Positions 35,001-47,665 of a stretch of DNA of 64,000 bases are shown here, one piece after another. Position 1 is the first letter of the stretch, and the number at the start of each line of letters is the position of its first letter. The notes below the pieces were generated by a model that saw nothing but the letters and a program-made list of their open reading frames with translations, ran no database searches and had not been told where the DNA came from. The translations under genes were made by a program, and so were the position numbers. This DNA is from Perognathus longimembris pacificus (lineage: Eukaryota > Chordata > Mammalia > Rodentia > Heteromyidae): positions 10,003,606 through 10,067,605 of the forward strand of contig NC_063181.1 of the NCBI RefSeq assembly GCF_023159225.1. Direction: 5' to 3'.

Positions 35001-36219
35001 CCTCAATGGAGGAAACCTTTCCTTGTTAGTGGTGTGGCGCCAGAGTGTTGGGGTGACTTACTTAAAGTCATGCAGTTATTAGGATGCAATCTAATGACCT
35101 TTAAAGTCCAGCAATCATCCCCTTCTAACCCTGTAGTGTCTGTGGAGAGAGGGCGGCACCACTCCCCGCGTGGGGTTCCCCAGGCAGGTGTGGAGTCTGG
35201 AGAGGGAAGCTGTGGTGCTAGCAGAAGCTCCTTTGCAGAGCATCTGCTGGTAGAGCAGGTGTGATGGGAGTGGAGCTGCTCAGAAACAAAGAAGCCAAGG
35301 CCTTTCCCTCCAGCCATTCTCAGCCTTCCCTCTTAAATTAGGGGGTGGAGGAACCGCCCACCTGTGGGATTGGAACCGGAGTTCAAAGGGCTGCCCTGTA
35401 CACAGTTCCAGGAACAGCTATTAAACTCCCACTTGACCTTGCTTTAGAGATTCCCAAGCTGAGGAGAGATGAGAAGCTTGTTAAGGAAGCCTGGAATGCT
35501 TTCGGGAAGCCGGCCAAGACTGAGAAAACTGGCTGCACACCCAGGGCCCCAGGGAGGCGCATCTAGGACCTGAAGCACGAAGGAAAATGGCCTCAGACCC
35601 ACATCCTTTCTCCTTCCCTTCTCCTACTTTGCATGGGCAACTGCGTACTGCTCCTCTGCTCCACCTTGGGCAGCTGAGGGAAGAGGGACCTGGAGGCAGG
35701 TGAGGATCTTCAGAGTGATGCCAATTGTGGGTCTGGCTTAATTGCAGGGCTGTTCTTCTAAGGCCTTGTCCAGACCTGTGCTTCACAGACCATGGGGCCA
35801 GGAGTCCACAGGGAAGAGTGGCGGGAAGCCCACAGCCACCCCCCCCCCCCCCCGCAGGCATCCGCCACCTGTCTGTTTGGCCCCTCTTGCTGGGCAGGCG
35901 TTCATGAGCTCAGTCTGCCCAAGTAAATCCGGTTCTACCCTGAGTGGTACAGGGCAGCACCTCCAGAAGTTGTAGTCTGGAGTCTAAAGGCAGTGACTGC
36001 AGAGTTCTCTGCAGTCCACGTGCGCCAGGCCCAGGGCTGCAACCCTGCACTTGTTGCTGCAAATGAGACCCTGAACTATGTCTCCATCACTCTTTCTGGC
36101 CCAGCCCACACTTCCTCCCTTCTGATCCAAGACCCAGATGAAAAGGATACCCTTAGGTACTTGTTGTAGGCTTTCTCAAGGAGGGGGTAGAATTTGAGGT
36201 GAATTATGAGGTCAGGAAC
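35001..36219. other. Unique intron-1 sequence
   Basis: Contains a C15 run near 35840. No gene or family is recognised. Confidence 0.45.
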
Positions 36220-36530
36220 AAGAGGCCAGCCAGACATGGGATGGCTCATGCCTGTAATCCTGACGACTCAGGAGGCTGAGGATCAAGGTTTGAAGCCAGC
36301 TGGGGCAGGAAAGTTCATGAGAATCTTATCTCTAATTAACCAGCAAAAAGTTGGAAGAGCTGTGAGTCAAGTGGTAAAGCAATATCCATGAATGAAAAAG
36401 CTAAGGGACAACAACCAGGCCCTGAGTTCAAGCCCCATTACTGGCGAAAGGAAGGAAGGAAGGGAGGGAGGGAGGCAGGGAGGGAGGCAGGGAGGCAGGG
36501 AGGCAGGGAGGGAGGCAGGGAGGGAGGGAA
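36220..36530 (+). mobile_element. Composite B1/Geo SINE with GGGA tail repeat
   Basis: The body ends gccccattactggcgaaagg, then (GGAA)/(GGGA)/(GGCA) repeats run from 36448 to 36530. Confidence 0.85.
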
Positions 36531-36943
36531 AAGAGGCCAGCATCTTCTACCAGAAGTGCCTCTGGGAAAATGGATGTATCTTTATCTGATCTCACTCATC
36601 TAGGGCTGGGCTGCTGTTACCTGGCCAAGACTCAGGAACAAGTGGAAGGGAAAAGAGGAGGCAGCTCCAACTCATAACTCAAACCTCTCCAGCCCCAAAC
36701 TCTAGGTGCCCCTGCATGCAGGGCTCTAGTGCTTCTTTCCTGTGAGTTCTTTCCACACCCCCCCCCCAGTGGAGCAGGCTTTGTACTAGCCCCTGGGAGA
36801 TTCCACAGTGAACCAGGTAGGCAGAGGTTATGATCTGTGGGAGTCTATGATCTATTTGTCACTGACTTCAGATACTTTAAGAGCAGTTCCTCCAAACTAT
36901 GGGTTCTACTTTTTTATACTAATATATATACATATATATATAT

Positions 36944-37146
36944 ATTTTTTTTTTTTTTTGTCCAGTCCTGGGTCTTGGACTCAGGGCCTGAGCACTGTCC
37001 CTGGCTTCTTCTTGCTCAAGGCTAGCACTCTGCCACTTGAGCCACAGTGCCACTTCGGGCCACTTTCTGTGGTGCTGGGGAATCAAATCCAGGTCTTCAT
37101 GTATAGGAGGCAAGCTCTCTTGCCACTAGGTCATATCCCCAGCCCC
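36944..37146 (-). mobile_element. IDL-Geo dimeric SINE
   Basis: On + a T16 run precedes the Geo monomer (cttggactcagggcctgagc), then the ID monomer ends tcatatccccagcccc. Confidence 0.87.
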
Positions 37147-37590
37147 CGAGTATTTTTGACACTAACTTTTTTTCTTTTTCCTTTTTCTTTTTGCTTGCTT
37201 TTTGCGTCTCCTTTCTAAATGCTCCAAATAGAAATGTTCTCAATTCTCTAGATCAAAAGGACAAAATATAGAGCCCAGGGCTGTGTGAACCTAAGAAGCT
37301 GAAGAAAAATTCATCAAGAATTTGATCCCTAGCAATCCTCCCATGTTGAGTCACGAAGTCCCATATGTTTGAAGTAGATGGAGCTACCCTGAGTTGAGCT
37401 CTTAATTAGTTCCTGGTTCCTTCACAAATGAGATTTTACTCAGGACTTCCAAAGCCCTAGGAGGGAGGTACTACTGTTAGCTCCAACCTGCAGCCAGGAA
37501 ACAGAAGCTTAGAGCGGTGGTGGGCTAGTTCCCCAGGCTAAAGGAGGGGCTTACAGGGATTACAGTGTGGGAGGCACTGCGAGGTGTGAC

Positions 37591-37598
37591 TGACGTCA
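37591..37598. promoter_or_regulatory. Palindromic full CRE, TGACGTCA
   Basis: This is a perfect 8-base cAMP-response element in unique intron-1 sequence between SINEs. CREB/ATF binding is established for this motif; use here is unproven. Confidence 0.3.
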
Positions 37599-38007
37599 CT
37601 GAGAGCTATTGACTGTGGCCCATGTTCAAAACCATGCCATGTCACTTGCTGGGTGTAAAATGTCACTGATTCTGGAGTTTGTGGAGAGGTTTCTGATCAG
37701 GTGGTAGAGTGAGTCCTGACGAGAAGGCATGGAGCACAGCAGGTTATTGGGGGAGTGCTAAGGGAATGAGTGTTGAAATCAGCACCTGGAATGACCTGTG
37801 TGCAGAACAGTTGGAGGTAGAGGAGACAAGAAAGCCATCCCATGAATATAAAATAACATAAAATAAAACCAAAAGCAGTAAACTCTTAGCCTCAGCTGCT
37901 CTGCAGGGAAACACACAGGGCCTTAAATCCTCAGAAGGGCTTCTCACTTTGGTTCTCCCAGAGGCTCTTACCCTTCCTGTTAGTTTAGTCCTGTCATGCA
38001 ATGACTC

Positions 38008-38009
<2 letters not shown>

Positions 38010-38050
<41 letters not shown>

Positions 38051-38093
38051 CGTGTATGTGTGTGTGTGTACATGCACACACACACACACATAT
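38010..38093 (+). repeat. GT then CA compound microsatellite
   Basis: (GT)n of about 60 bases switches to (CA)n after gtacatg, so the tract can fold back on itself. Confidence 0.93.
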
Positions 38094-38288
38094 ATTGGGA
38101 CTTGAGCTCACTTGAATTTGTTGCTCAAATCTGTACTCTATCACCTAGCCACACCTCCATTCCAACTTTTTTCTGGAGATAAGAATCCCATGTACTTATC
38201 TGCCCAGGCAGGATCTAAACCATGCTCCTCAGATCTTGACTTCCAGAGTAAGCCACACTGTTAGCGAATGGCCCACCAGTGCATGGCT
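38094..38288 (-). mobile_element. Composite B1/Geo SINE, diverged
   Basis: Degraded copy whose tail is the preceding GT/CA repeat; gacttgagctcacttgaatt is the Geo end. Confidence 0.65.
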
Positions 38289-39164
38289 AGGGCGTCTGGT
38301 CTCTAGGTCATGGTCATTGCTACCCCACTCTCAGCAAAAGGGGCTGGATTGCCACTGCCCAAGTTCCCCTCTGAGATGCCCTGTGCAGTGCAGTTATTTA
38401 GCCCAGCGTGTCTGTAGCTTCTGTGTCCACGGATTCTAACAACCTTGGACCAAATGTATTTAGGGGGGAAAGTGGTATCTGTACTGACCGTAAGTAGACT
38501 TCTCTTTTTCATCATCCCCTAAACAGAACATTTATATTGTATTAGGTCTTGTAATTGATCTAGAGACAAAGCATGACCAGGGAGGAGGTACATAGATTAT
38601 ATAGCATATCCATTTTATCAAAGGGATTTAAGCATTCATAAATTATGCAATCAGAAGGGGGCCCTGACTTGACCCCTAGATATACCTGGAGATCATTGTA
38701 TTTTACTGTCTTTGCCTCTGGTGGAAGCAGAAGCCAGTTGTTGACCTGAAAGGTCCTCATCCATCCTGGCCTGTCAGGAAGTACAACCTTAGAGGGTTCT
38801 CTCTTTTTTGTCTCATCTGCCTTGTGCACACAGCCAGCCCAAGGTTCTGGACAGACGGGACAGCACATCTCAATGCAGGCTAGATCTACAGTGGCCTCTG
38901 TGGCCTGGTGTTGCAGCGGCAGCATCTACGTCTTTCCTCCTAGGTTCATGCCATGCTGGCTGGTGGCAGTTGTGTCCACACTGCCCTTGGTGTACAAGCT
39001 GCCGCTTTGTGGGAACCATGCCTCATCTAGCAAGGGCCATATGTTTCTCCAGAACAGCCAGGGGTGGAGGAAGGATTGGAGCAGAAACAGACTGTCTACT
39101 TGGAAATGACTCTCTGTCTATGTAAGCTGCGGAACCCACGTCTCTTTCTGGGCCTCCAGCTATG

Positions 39165-39650
39165 TCTTAGTCTGTTTGGGCTGCTATTAAAAAAAAAAAA
39201 ACTTACCATAGACTGGATGGCTCATAGGCCACAGACATACATCTCTCTCTGTTCTAGGGGATAGGACGTCTAGGATCTAGGGGATGGCACATTCAGTGTC
39301 TTGATGAGACCCTAATTCCTTGATGAGTGCCTTCGTGAAATATCCCCATGTAGTAGAAGCAGGAGGGGAGAAGGATTGCTGACTGCTAAGTTAAAATCCT
39401 TGTGGACTTGACTATTATCCTTCAGGGATGAAGGTCAGAGGCCCTGGAGACAGAGTGAGAGGCCTCAGGTGGGTGGCTAAAGGAATCCTTAGGCGCTGGG
39501 ACAAGGCAGCCTACTGAGTAAAGATACTAATCTCATTTCAGAGAGATAGGCCTTCCTGACCTAACTGCTTCTCAGAGGCCCAATCATATTGGTGATTAGG
39601 TTTCAGCAGATGGGTTTAGGAGGAGTTAAAACCTCTAGCTCCCTTTCCCT
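39165..39650. mobile_element. Ancient mammalian interspersed repeat
   Basis: tagtctgtttgggctgctat, ataccat-like accatagactggatggctca and a later cccaatcatattggtgatta follow a widespread mammalian repeat that I recognise by pattern but cannot name with certainty. Confidence 0.5.
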
Positions 39651-40184
39651 ATCACACAGTTCTGGACAGGAAAGATATCTGTTATTTTTCAGCCCTAGGA
39701 CCTGTGAAGTCACCAAGGAATCCACATACTGGGGCTCGGACATCTCCCCCAGATCTCTTCTCTAGGCCTTGTCATACTGACAAGGCCATTCCTGACCCAT
39801 TCCCATTCCTAGCCCCTGGACACCCTCCATGGTGGGTCATCACGGAACAGAAAGCTAATATGCTCTACTTGAATTATCAAAGGAACTAGATAATGCTGGA
39901 TGCACTATCATTCACTTTATCACCAGATCTAATCTTTAGAAAAACCCCAAGTTATGTATATAGCAACAGTTTTCAACCCAGGAAGAATTTGTCCCCTGCT
40001 CCCTGCCCCCACCCCCTGGGAATATTTACCAATATGTACAAAGGTTTCAAAATATCTCAGCAGATGGAGCAGGAGAGTGGGTGCCATTGGCATCCAAGAT
40101 ACCACTAAACTTTCTATCCTCCATAGGACAGCCCTGCCCCTAACAAGGCATTGCTGCCACATGTTGTTTAACCTCAGGGCTATT

Positions 40185-40803
40185 TCCTGAGACATGCATC
40201 CTCAGGTGATCTTGTCATTATGCAAACATCAGAGTGACTTACACAAACCTGGACAGTATACATCGATCAATTACTCCTCTCGACCGCTTGATTTAATCAA
40301 GAGAGGTAAAAGGGCTAGGGGTGGAGCTCCATGGTAGAGTGGTTTGCCTAGCATAGATGAGGCTCTGGTTCAACTCCCAGCATCGACACATAGACATACT
40401 CCCAAAAAGATGGTTATGGCAGCTCATGCCTATAATTCCAGCACTCAGGAGGCTGAGGTTGGAGGATCTTGAGTTTAAGTTCACGTCTAGCCTGAGTGAC
40501 TTAGTGAGAGCCTATCCACACACTAGGTGTGTGAGGCAGCTGCCAGCATAATGTAGGATCTTAGTGGTGTATCGTAAATCTCTTTTTATAAGTGGCTCTA
40601 AGATAATGACGAAAGTATGACCAGTAAATCGGTAAAGCTGTTCATGATGACATAGCATATACCCATAATCATAAATGCTCTACTTTCACAGGATCGGTCA
40701 CACAGTAGTTGTTTATTCCATTGTTGCCACCCACACCTACACCTTGGTAATGGTTCACACTACATCATTACTGCATTGCTAGGTGATAAGCGTTTATCAT
40801 CTT
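40185..40803. mobile_element. Tigger-like DNA transposon relic split by a SINE
   Basis: gtgacttacacaaacctgga at 40232 and a later stretch to 40803 (tgctaggtgataagcg) fit the two arms of one Tigger-type nonautonomous element. The segment 40308-40520 between them is an ID-B1 fusion. Confidence 0.5.
40308..40520 (+). mobile_element. ID-B1 fusion SINE (B4-like)
   Basis: An ID monomer (ggtagagtggtttgcctagc) is joined to a B1 (cagctcatgcctataattcc), as in rodent B4 elements. Confidence 0.7.
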
Positions 40804-41056
40804 GCCAGGCACTGGAGGCTCATGCCTATGATCCAGCTACTCAGGAAGCTGAGATCTGAGCTTCTCAGTTTAAAGCCAGCCTAGGAAGAAAAGTCTGTTA
40901 GATTCTTATCTCCAATGAACCAGCAAAAAGCCAGAAGTAGAGGTGTGGCTCAAGTGACAGAGCACCAGCCTTGAGTAAAAAAGCTAAAAGACAGAGCCCA
41001 GGCCCCAAGTTCAAGCCCCCATACTGGCACACACACATACACACACATACACACAA
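40804..41056 (+). mobile_element. Composite B1/Geo SINE with CA tail
   Basis: Full copy from ccaggcactggaggctcatg to caagcccccatactggcaca, then CA/TACA. Confidence 0.87.
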
Positions 41057-41873
41057 TCTTAAAGCTATAAATTGCTTCATTATTCCCTTATGAGCCTACT
41101 TTTGTATATTCACTCCACTATTGACCAAAATCTCCTTATGTGGAACATGATTGCATGTAGCCCATCTAACAAATGCCATTTTGTCAGTCAAAGCTGAGAA
41201 ACCCAAGCCCAACTTGCAAATGTCAAAAGAAAAACTGCTAAGTGGCTTCCCCACAGCCTTCTGTCTAGACAGGGCTGGAAATTGCCACCCACCTCTGTAT
41301 GCCCCCCCCCAAGTCTGCTTTAGGGGTGACAGAAAGGTCTTATTCATGAGCCATTGGCGCCTTGCACCCTCTCTGTCCTGGGAGATAACACACTGGGTTG
41401 TGTCTCACAGCAAACATCAACTGCATCCAGGCCTGCCCCTCCCCCTGCCCATGCCCGAGAACAGCTGCAGAGAGGCAAAGCTTTCATCACAGGCTCTGCA
41501 TCAGCACAGAGGCCCCATCTCTTCCCGCCTGAAACTTGAAGTCTTCTTTGAATAGTTAAAACAGGGGCCCAGGAAGGGCCTTGTAAGTGCTGCCAGCCCG
41601 TGGGCTTCTGGGGCTGTGCTAGTACAGTGACCAAGACAGGACCCCTCAATGAAGGGCGGGACTAGAGCTGTCCTAGCAGGGCCTGGTGGTGGGACTTAGA
41701 TCCTCACATCAGGAAGGACTGAGCCTGATTCTGAGCAGATAAATAGCGCCATCCTATCACCACTGTTTTTCTCTCTCATCTCCTGTTTTGTGTTTTCCTT
41801 TTGCTCTCCTTCCTCTAGTGATTATTTTCCTATTTTTAAACAACTATCTTGTCAACTATAACCTTAAAAAATG

Positions 41874-41970
41874 TTGGAAAAGGGATATAGCTCAGAGGTA
41901 GAGCACTTGCTGAGTGTTTATGAGGTGCTGGGTTCCACACCTAGCACTTGAAAAAACAAACAAAAAAGAA
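41874..41970 (+). mobile_element. ID-type SINE
   Basis: gggatatagctcagaggtag and tgctgggttccacacctagc give A- and B-box-like tRNA features; the tail is (AAAC)n-like. Confidence 0.75.
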
Positions 41971-42803
41971 TAAGTTGAAAAGACAGGGCAGATTGGAGCT
42001 GCAATTATTGTGGGGAGAAGGAAGAAGGAAAATAAGTCTGAAAGGTACTGGAGCGCCATCTTCAAAGGTCAACCATACTAGGGTAAAAGAGGAGTCACAT
42101 TTCCAGAAGTAATAGTTTCTGGGAAGGATGGCAGGGACATTCAGAATCTGTCCCAAGTCCCTGAGAGCGAAAGGAGCTGCCAGGATTGTCCCTGGCCCTC
42201 GGCTCTCTGCTCTCTGCCACAGTCACCAAGTCTCCTCGTACTTCTTGAAATAACATTAGTGCATCCACACTCCCTCGCTATTAGAGGGGAGGGGAGAATC
42301 ACATTCAGTCAGAGCTGCTTCTTTATTTCAAGTGTCCTCGCAGTTAATGGCACGAGGAGGGTGGGAGGGGGTCTGAACACATGTGCACGTGCCTGCGTGT
42401 GTGTGGCAGCAGGAGGAATTATCCCCACAACCGTCAGTGAATGGCCGAGGGACAATGCAGGCCAGTGAATGAGGGAGTTGTGAGGGGGCCTTTCATGAGG
42501 TCTGAATGACAAGCTGACGGCCAAGGAAGGGTGCCAGCGGGAACACTTCCACATTCAGAGAAGCAGAGGGGTCCGAACAAGGCTGCTGCGGGCAGAGCTC
42601 AAGTTCTTCCAATTAGTGCAATTGCTGGGCAGATGAAAGCGGGGGGCAGGATGCGCCCTTTCTGGAAGATGCTCAAAGAGCGAGCCAAGGCTTTGAAAGA
42701 AGGACTGAGAACAGGAGGGAAATTCCAACCTTGTCTTTACTCCTATGAAACTTGGGCTAAACATATAATGTTTATCATGGGCTCTTTTTTGTTGGTTTGT
42801 TTT

Positions 42804-43040
42804 TGTGCCGGTACCAGGGTTTGAACACTTAGGGTCTGGGCACTTAGCTGTTTCTGTTTAAGGGTGGCACTTTGTTATTTGAGCCACACCTCCTCTTCTA
42901 GCTATTGGCTGGTTCATTGGAGATAAGAATCCCATGGACTTTCAAACATGGGCTGGTTTTGAATTGCAGTCCCCTCCCCCACCAAGATCTCAGCCTCCTG
43001 AGAAGCTAGGACTACAGGCATGAGCCACCAGCACACAACT
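42804..43040 (-). mobile_element. Composite B1/Geo SINE
   Basis: Minus-strand copy, ending ctacaggcatgagccaccag on +, with moderate divergence. Confidence 0.8.
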
Positions 43041-43304
43041 CATAATGGGCTCTTTTCCAGGCTCCCTTACAGTCTGATTTCACCTGAGTTCCGCCATGTC
43101 AGGTAACAGGAAGAAACTAGAAGGAGGAAGATTGTAGCTGGCCCCCTTTTTGTCTAAGATTGCTAGCACTGAATAATTCCCTTGACAGAGGCCTGGCCCC
43201 TGTTAGGTAGCCCTTCCCTCACAGGCCTCTCTGTAAGATTGTGGTAAATTACTTAATTCTCCCCCATAGGAGAGAGGTTTCTCAAAATGCCACATAGGAT
43301 TACA

Positions 43305-43570
43305 CTGCCAGTAACCAGGTGCTGCTCAGGAGGCTGAGATTTGAGGATCATTGTTCCAAGCCAGCCAGGGCAGGAAAGGCCATGAGACTCTTATCTCCAA
43401 TTAATTGCCTTAAAAAAAAAAAAAGGAAGTAGAGCTGTGTTCAAAGTGGTAGAGCACTAGCCTTGAGCAAAAAAGCTCAGGGACAATGCCCAATCCCTGC
43501 GTTCAAACCCCATAACCAACAAAATAATAAAAACACTTATATAAATATATGTATATATATATACACATAC
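43305..43570 (+). mobile_element. Composite B1/Geo SINE with TA-rich tail
   Basis: Linker A12 lies between the halves; the 3' tail becomes ataaatatatgtatatatat. Confidence 0.82.
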
Positions 43571-46040
43571 ATAAAATAATAAGTTTTATATGTGTGTATG
43601 GGTGTGCATATATGTGTGTGGATAGATAGATCAGATCTCTGCTTGGATCCTGCATGTTCTCTACCGGGTAGAAGAAGCCTCCTGGTTTCCATCCCTCCTT
43701 CCTAGGACAGTTTAGCTGGGTATGTGAACACAAATAAATCAGTGTCAGTCTTCAAGAAGCGCAAACTTAGTGGAGGGTGATAGATGGACAATGAAGGAGT
43801 CACAGGAGAAATCAGGGGAAAGTCAGTGCTGGAATTGTTCTCAGCTGAGAGTAGTCAGGTCAAACAGCAAGGAGAGAGACATCAAGGCTTGCTGGACAGA
43901 ACGGTACTGGATTGCTGTTATTGGGAGAACAAGTTTTTATCAGCCGGGGGCCGGGGCCTTAGGACAGGTTGTAGAACAGATATTTTGGTGCATATTAGCT
44001 TGAGCAAGGTTAGGAGAGGGTGCTGAGTGGTGTTCAGAGGGGGGCGGGGAAGGTAGAGGGCAGGGAAGAGAGACCTAACAGCTGGAAGAGGGGGTAGGAA
44101 GCCAGTGCCTGGAGCATGATAAGAGGAGTGAGTGCAGGTTTCGGAGGAAGGATATTAAGGAAATTGTTCCAGAGAAGAGAAGCTGAAGGAACCACAACCA
44201 GAAGTTACCAGGCCTTTATTTTAGGAAGGTAACTTCTAAGGCTGCACAGATGTATTTTTGCTGAGAGAGATATTGAGGCAAGAAGTCCACTCATTTGTTC
44301 TTTCTTCCATCCATCCATCCATTCATTCAGTGAGCTTTTATTGAGCATTAACTACGTGCGAAGCACTGTGCTAAGGGGGAAGGGAGACAGACAGTCCTCA
44401 GTCCTCTCAGTTGAGTACTATTTCCACTCACAGTCTCCTAATGCTGGCTTCCCTTCACTACCAGAGTTTCCAGACTCTGCACCAAGGCAGAATTGGCAGC
44501 CGACATGGCCAGCCCTGCTGGAGTACTGCCAGGATGCTGACAAACTCTGTTGTTTTACATCCTGCCGCAGATCCCTGGCTCTGTGATGGAGGAAACACAA
44601 GAGGGTGTCTTTAGGACACTGTCCCAGTGCTGCTGGGATTTCCTAGGCCTCCCCCCACCCTGCTTTAACGCCTAGAGTGAAATCCATAGTGACGGCTCCA
44701 TTCTCAGGCCATTATTTTTGCCCCCTGATAAAATGAACTGCAAGCCTGCACCCAACCCTGATGTTCACTATTGAGAACATCTATAATAGTTATTCGCTCT
44801 TCAAACCACTGTCTCTTGAAATGAATCCAACACATCTATCCCAGGACGATTTTAGCTTATGATCATCGGACGGCATCTCACGGGTTTTTCTTTTTGGAGG
44901 TGGTATGGTAGTCATGCGGGAGTGGGTAGATAACCACCCCCCCCCCACACACACACCTTCCTACTTTTGAGTTTCATTCAGACTTCTCTCCCAGGCCCCT
45001 TCCTTTCTGTAAGTTGTGGATGATTTCTTCTTTCATCCTACAATGCACTGGGCCCCACACCTCCTTGTGACCAAGCCCTGATTCATTTTCCCACGTTCCC
45101 ATGTGTGGCATACGCTCCATCATAAACAGCGCAGCAATGATATAATAGTCCCCCTTCCAGAGAACACCTCTGCTTTGGTAGTGTACCGTCCCTTGGCTCC
45201 CTCCCTCCCCCAGACTGCCCATCCCTTCCCTCTCCAGCTCTCTGCTCTCCTCTGGGTACAGTTGGGGGAGTAGAGACAGGGCTACCTGGTCTGCAGGACT
45301 CTTCTAGCCCCACATTTGCTCATTCAAGCCACATATATTACTCTTTGTTGCCTACCCAAAGCCCTTCAAGCCCCCACCCCCACCCCATGCAATACATGTA
45401 ATCACCGTATTTTTCTTTTTTTATCACATCCCCCCAGGGAACTGCTCTGGGAAGCGGCCAAGGGTCAGGTCAGCAGGTCACCATTGACTAATTTAATTTT
45501 CTTCTGTACAAATCTCAACTTCCTGTTTGGCGATGGCCACTGATTTGTGGCCACTGACCTGGCCCCCTAGTATTCCTAGAACTTTGACCCACTGTTTGAC
45601 CTGAAACCTTGCCTTCAAGAATGCCACAGCCTCAGGCAAATCAGGACTTGGGCTTGCTCAACATGTCCTAGAGGCTCTTCAGGAAATGGAGCTTAGGGTG
45701 CAGAAAAGCTCACACCCCAAGCACACGGGCCCACACCTGTTCTCTTGATGGCTGTCACTCAGCTGTCATCTTGCCTCTACCTCTTCACTGCACACTCCAG
45801 CTCCTTCTCAGCCCTGCCAGCATGCTCTGGTGAGCGTAGCACTGGGCCTACACTGAGAAACAAGCTTCTGCTGGGCCTGTCCACTGTATTCCAATGAGTT
45901 CTCTTGGCTGGGAGTTAGGAATAGGAAAGTTTGTAAATACCTGCTATGAAATCTGTTTACAGTGTTGCATTAGGAAAGGGGAACTCAAGGATCGATCCCA
46001 GGCACATCAGAAAAGTGGAATATGATTTTAAAACATATTC
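43571..46040. other. Unassigned intron-1 sequence
   Basis: Mostly unique; an old-repeat-like stretch lies at about 44315-44400 (ttattgagcattaactacgt). No exon is recognised. Confidence 0.45.
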
Positions 46041-46275
46041 TTGCTGGCTACTGGTGGCTCACGCCTGTAATCCTAGCTACTCAGGAGGCTGAGATCTAAG
46101 GACTGTGGTTCAAAGCCATCCTGGGCAGGAAAGTCTATGAGTCTCTTATCTCCAGTAAAGTACTAAAAAGCTGGAAGTGGTGCTGTGGCTCAAGTGGTTG
46201 TGTGCTACCCTGAGTACAAAGAGATTCAAGGGTAGCACCCAGACCCTGAATTCATCCCCAGGACTGGAGAAACTA
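46041..46275 (+). mobile_element. Composite B1/Geo SINE
   Basis: ctggtggctcacgcctgtaa and gctgtggctcaagtggttgt; well-preserved. Confidence 0.87.
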
Positions 46276-46361
46276 TAACAGCACATTCCTATCCATTCAA
46301 CAAACAGGTATTGAGCCCTGGGCCTGGTAGTGTATGGTCGGAACTTCCCAGAAAGAGGAGC

Positions 46362-46485
46362 AGCCCAGTGTGGTAACTTATGACTGTAATCCTGGCATGT
46401 AGGAAGCTGGCCAATTTGAGGTCAGCCTGGGCCTCAAGATCTTGTGTCAAAGTGTGTGCTTGTGCACCCTGCACACACCCACACA
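46362..46485 (+). mobile_element. B1 SINE, diverged
   Basis: cccagtgtggtaacttatga and tttgaggtcagcctgggcct mark the body. Confidence 0.7.
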
Positions 46486-46864
46486 CTAAAGAATGAGCAC
46501 ACAGATGGTACCTTGCAGGCAGCCGGAGAGGTGACCTGAGAAGGGAAGAGGAGACTGATGCTATCAGATCTGAGGACAAGAAGTTAAAATTCTAATCATT
46601 AAGGTCTCCTGTACCTTGATAGGTAATTTGAATTTTTTTCTTTGGGGACTACAGAATCCTTGGGAGAACTTAGAACAAAGAGCAAATAACAGTTCTATGG
46701 ATGACAGCCTCATACACCACAGCAGAGGCAGTGCAGAGGGTGGGAAAATGGAATGCTGAGGAGAAAGTGGAATGGGGCTCCGGGTTTGGTCAGCAGTTGT
46801 GGGATCAGCTTTCCAGCTTGCTGACAGTTGTGTCATTTCGGGATTCCAGAAGGAAACTGCATGT

Positions 46865-47345
46865 GATGGTTAAAATTGGTTGTTAATCTACTTGGGTTTA
46901 GAGATGCCTAGAAACTTGCCAAAGCACACATCTGGGTATGGCTGTGAGTGGAAGACCTGCCTTGAGCATGGGTGACGCCATCCAATCTGCTAGGGGACCC
47001 GATAGAGTAAAAAGCTCACACACGGGAATGCTCCACTCTTTAGGAGTGGGTGTGGTTTTTTGGTTTTTTTACTCCTCCCATCTTGCACGGGGGTCAGAGT
47101 GAAGCTTCTTCATCTTTTGGGCCTGGATTCACACCAGTGACACTCCAGCAAGGTTCAGGCTGTTTGCTCAGACAGAGGCTGCATCAAGCGGCCTCTCACT
47201 CATTCTGAGGCCCCAGCTTCTTGGACTGAGCAGCTCTTGGGTTCCCTGGCTCTCTAGCCCACAGACAATCATTATGGAATTATCCAGCTTTTGATCATGT
47301 GATACAGTGGAGGGAATGCCTCTTCTATACCTAGCTAGGCATAGA
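46865..47345. mobile_element. Ancient mammalian repeat, family uncertain
   Basis: gatggttaaaattggttgtt, then gaagacctgccttgagcatg, then gcagctcttgggttccctgg and tgatcatgtgat follow the order of a common mammalian interspersed repeat. I cannot assign it to a named family. Confidence 0.45.
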
Positions 47346-47630
47346 CCCACACCACGAGGATGGAATTAAGTTGAAGTATTGGAAATCCAACCATTCTGGG
47401 TGGGAACCATTTTCATTGGAAGGAAGTATCTGTTAGGTTTAGCCACATCTCTGGAGAACAGTGCTCATGGCCGGTAATGATAGAACCAAGGCTTATCTGG
47501 ATTGGAAGGAAAATTGGCAACCAGCAAGCCACAATGTGAGTATAGCTTTCTCTCTCAAGAGCCTTGGCCATAAACAGGAATGACTGTGGTTGGAGGGGTG
47601 GGGGAAGGGAACACAAGTTCTAGAGCTTGC

Positions 47631-47631
<1 letters not shown>

Positions 47632-47663
<32 letters not shown>
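47632..47663 (+). repeat. GT microsatellite
   Basis: About 32 bases of (GT)n. Confidence 0.95.
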
Positions 47664-47665
<2 letters not shown>

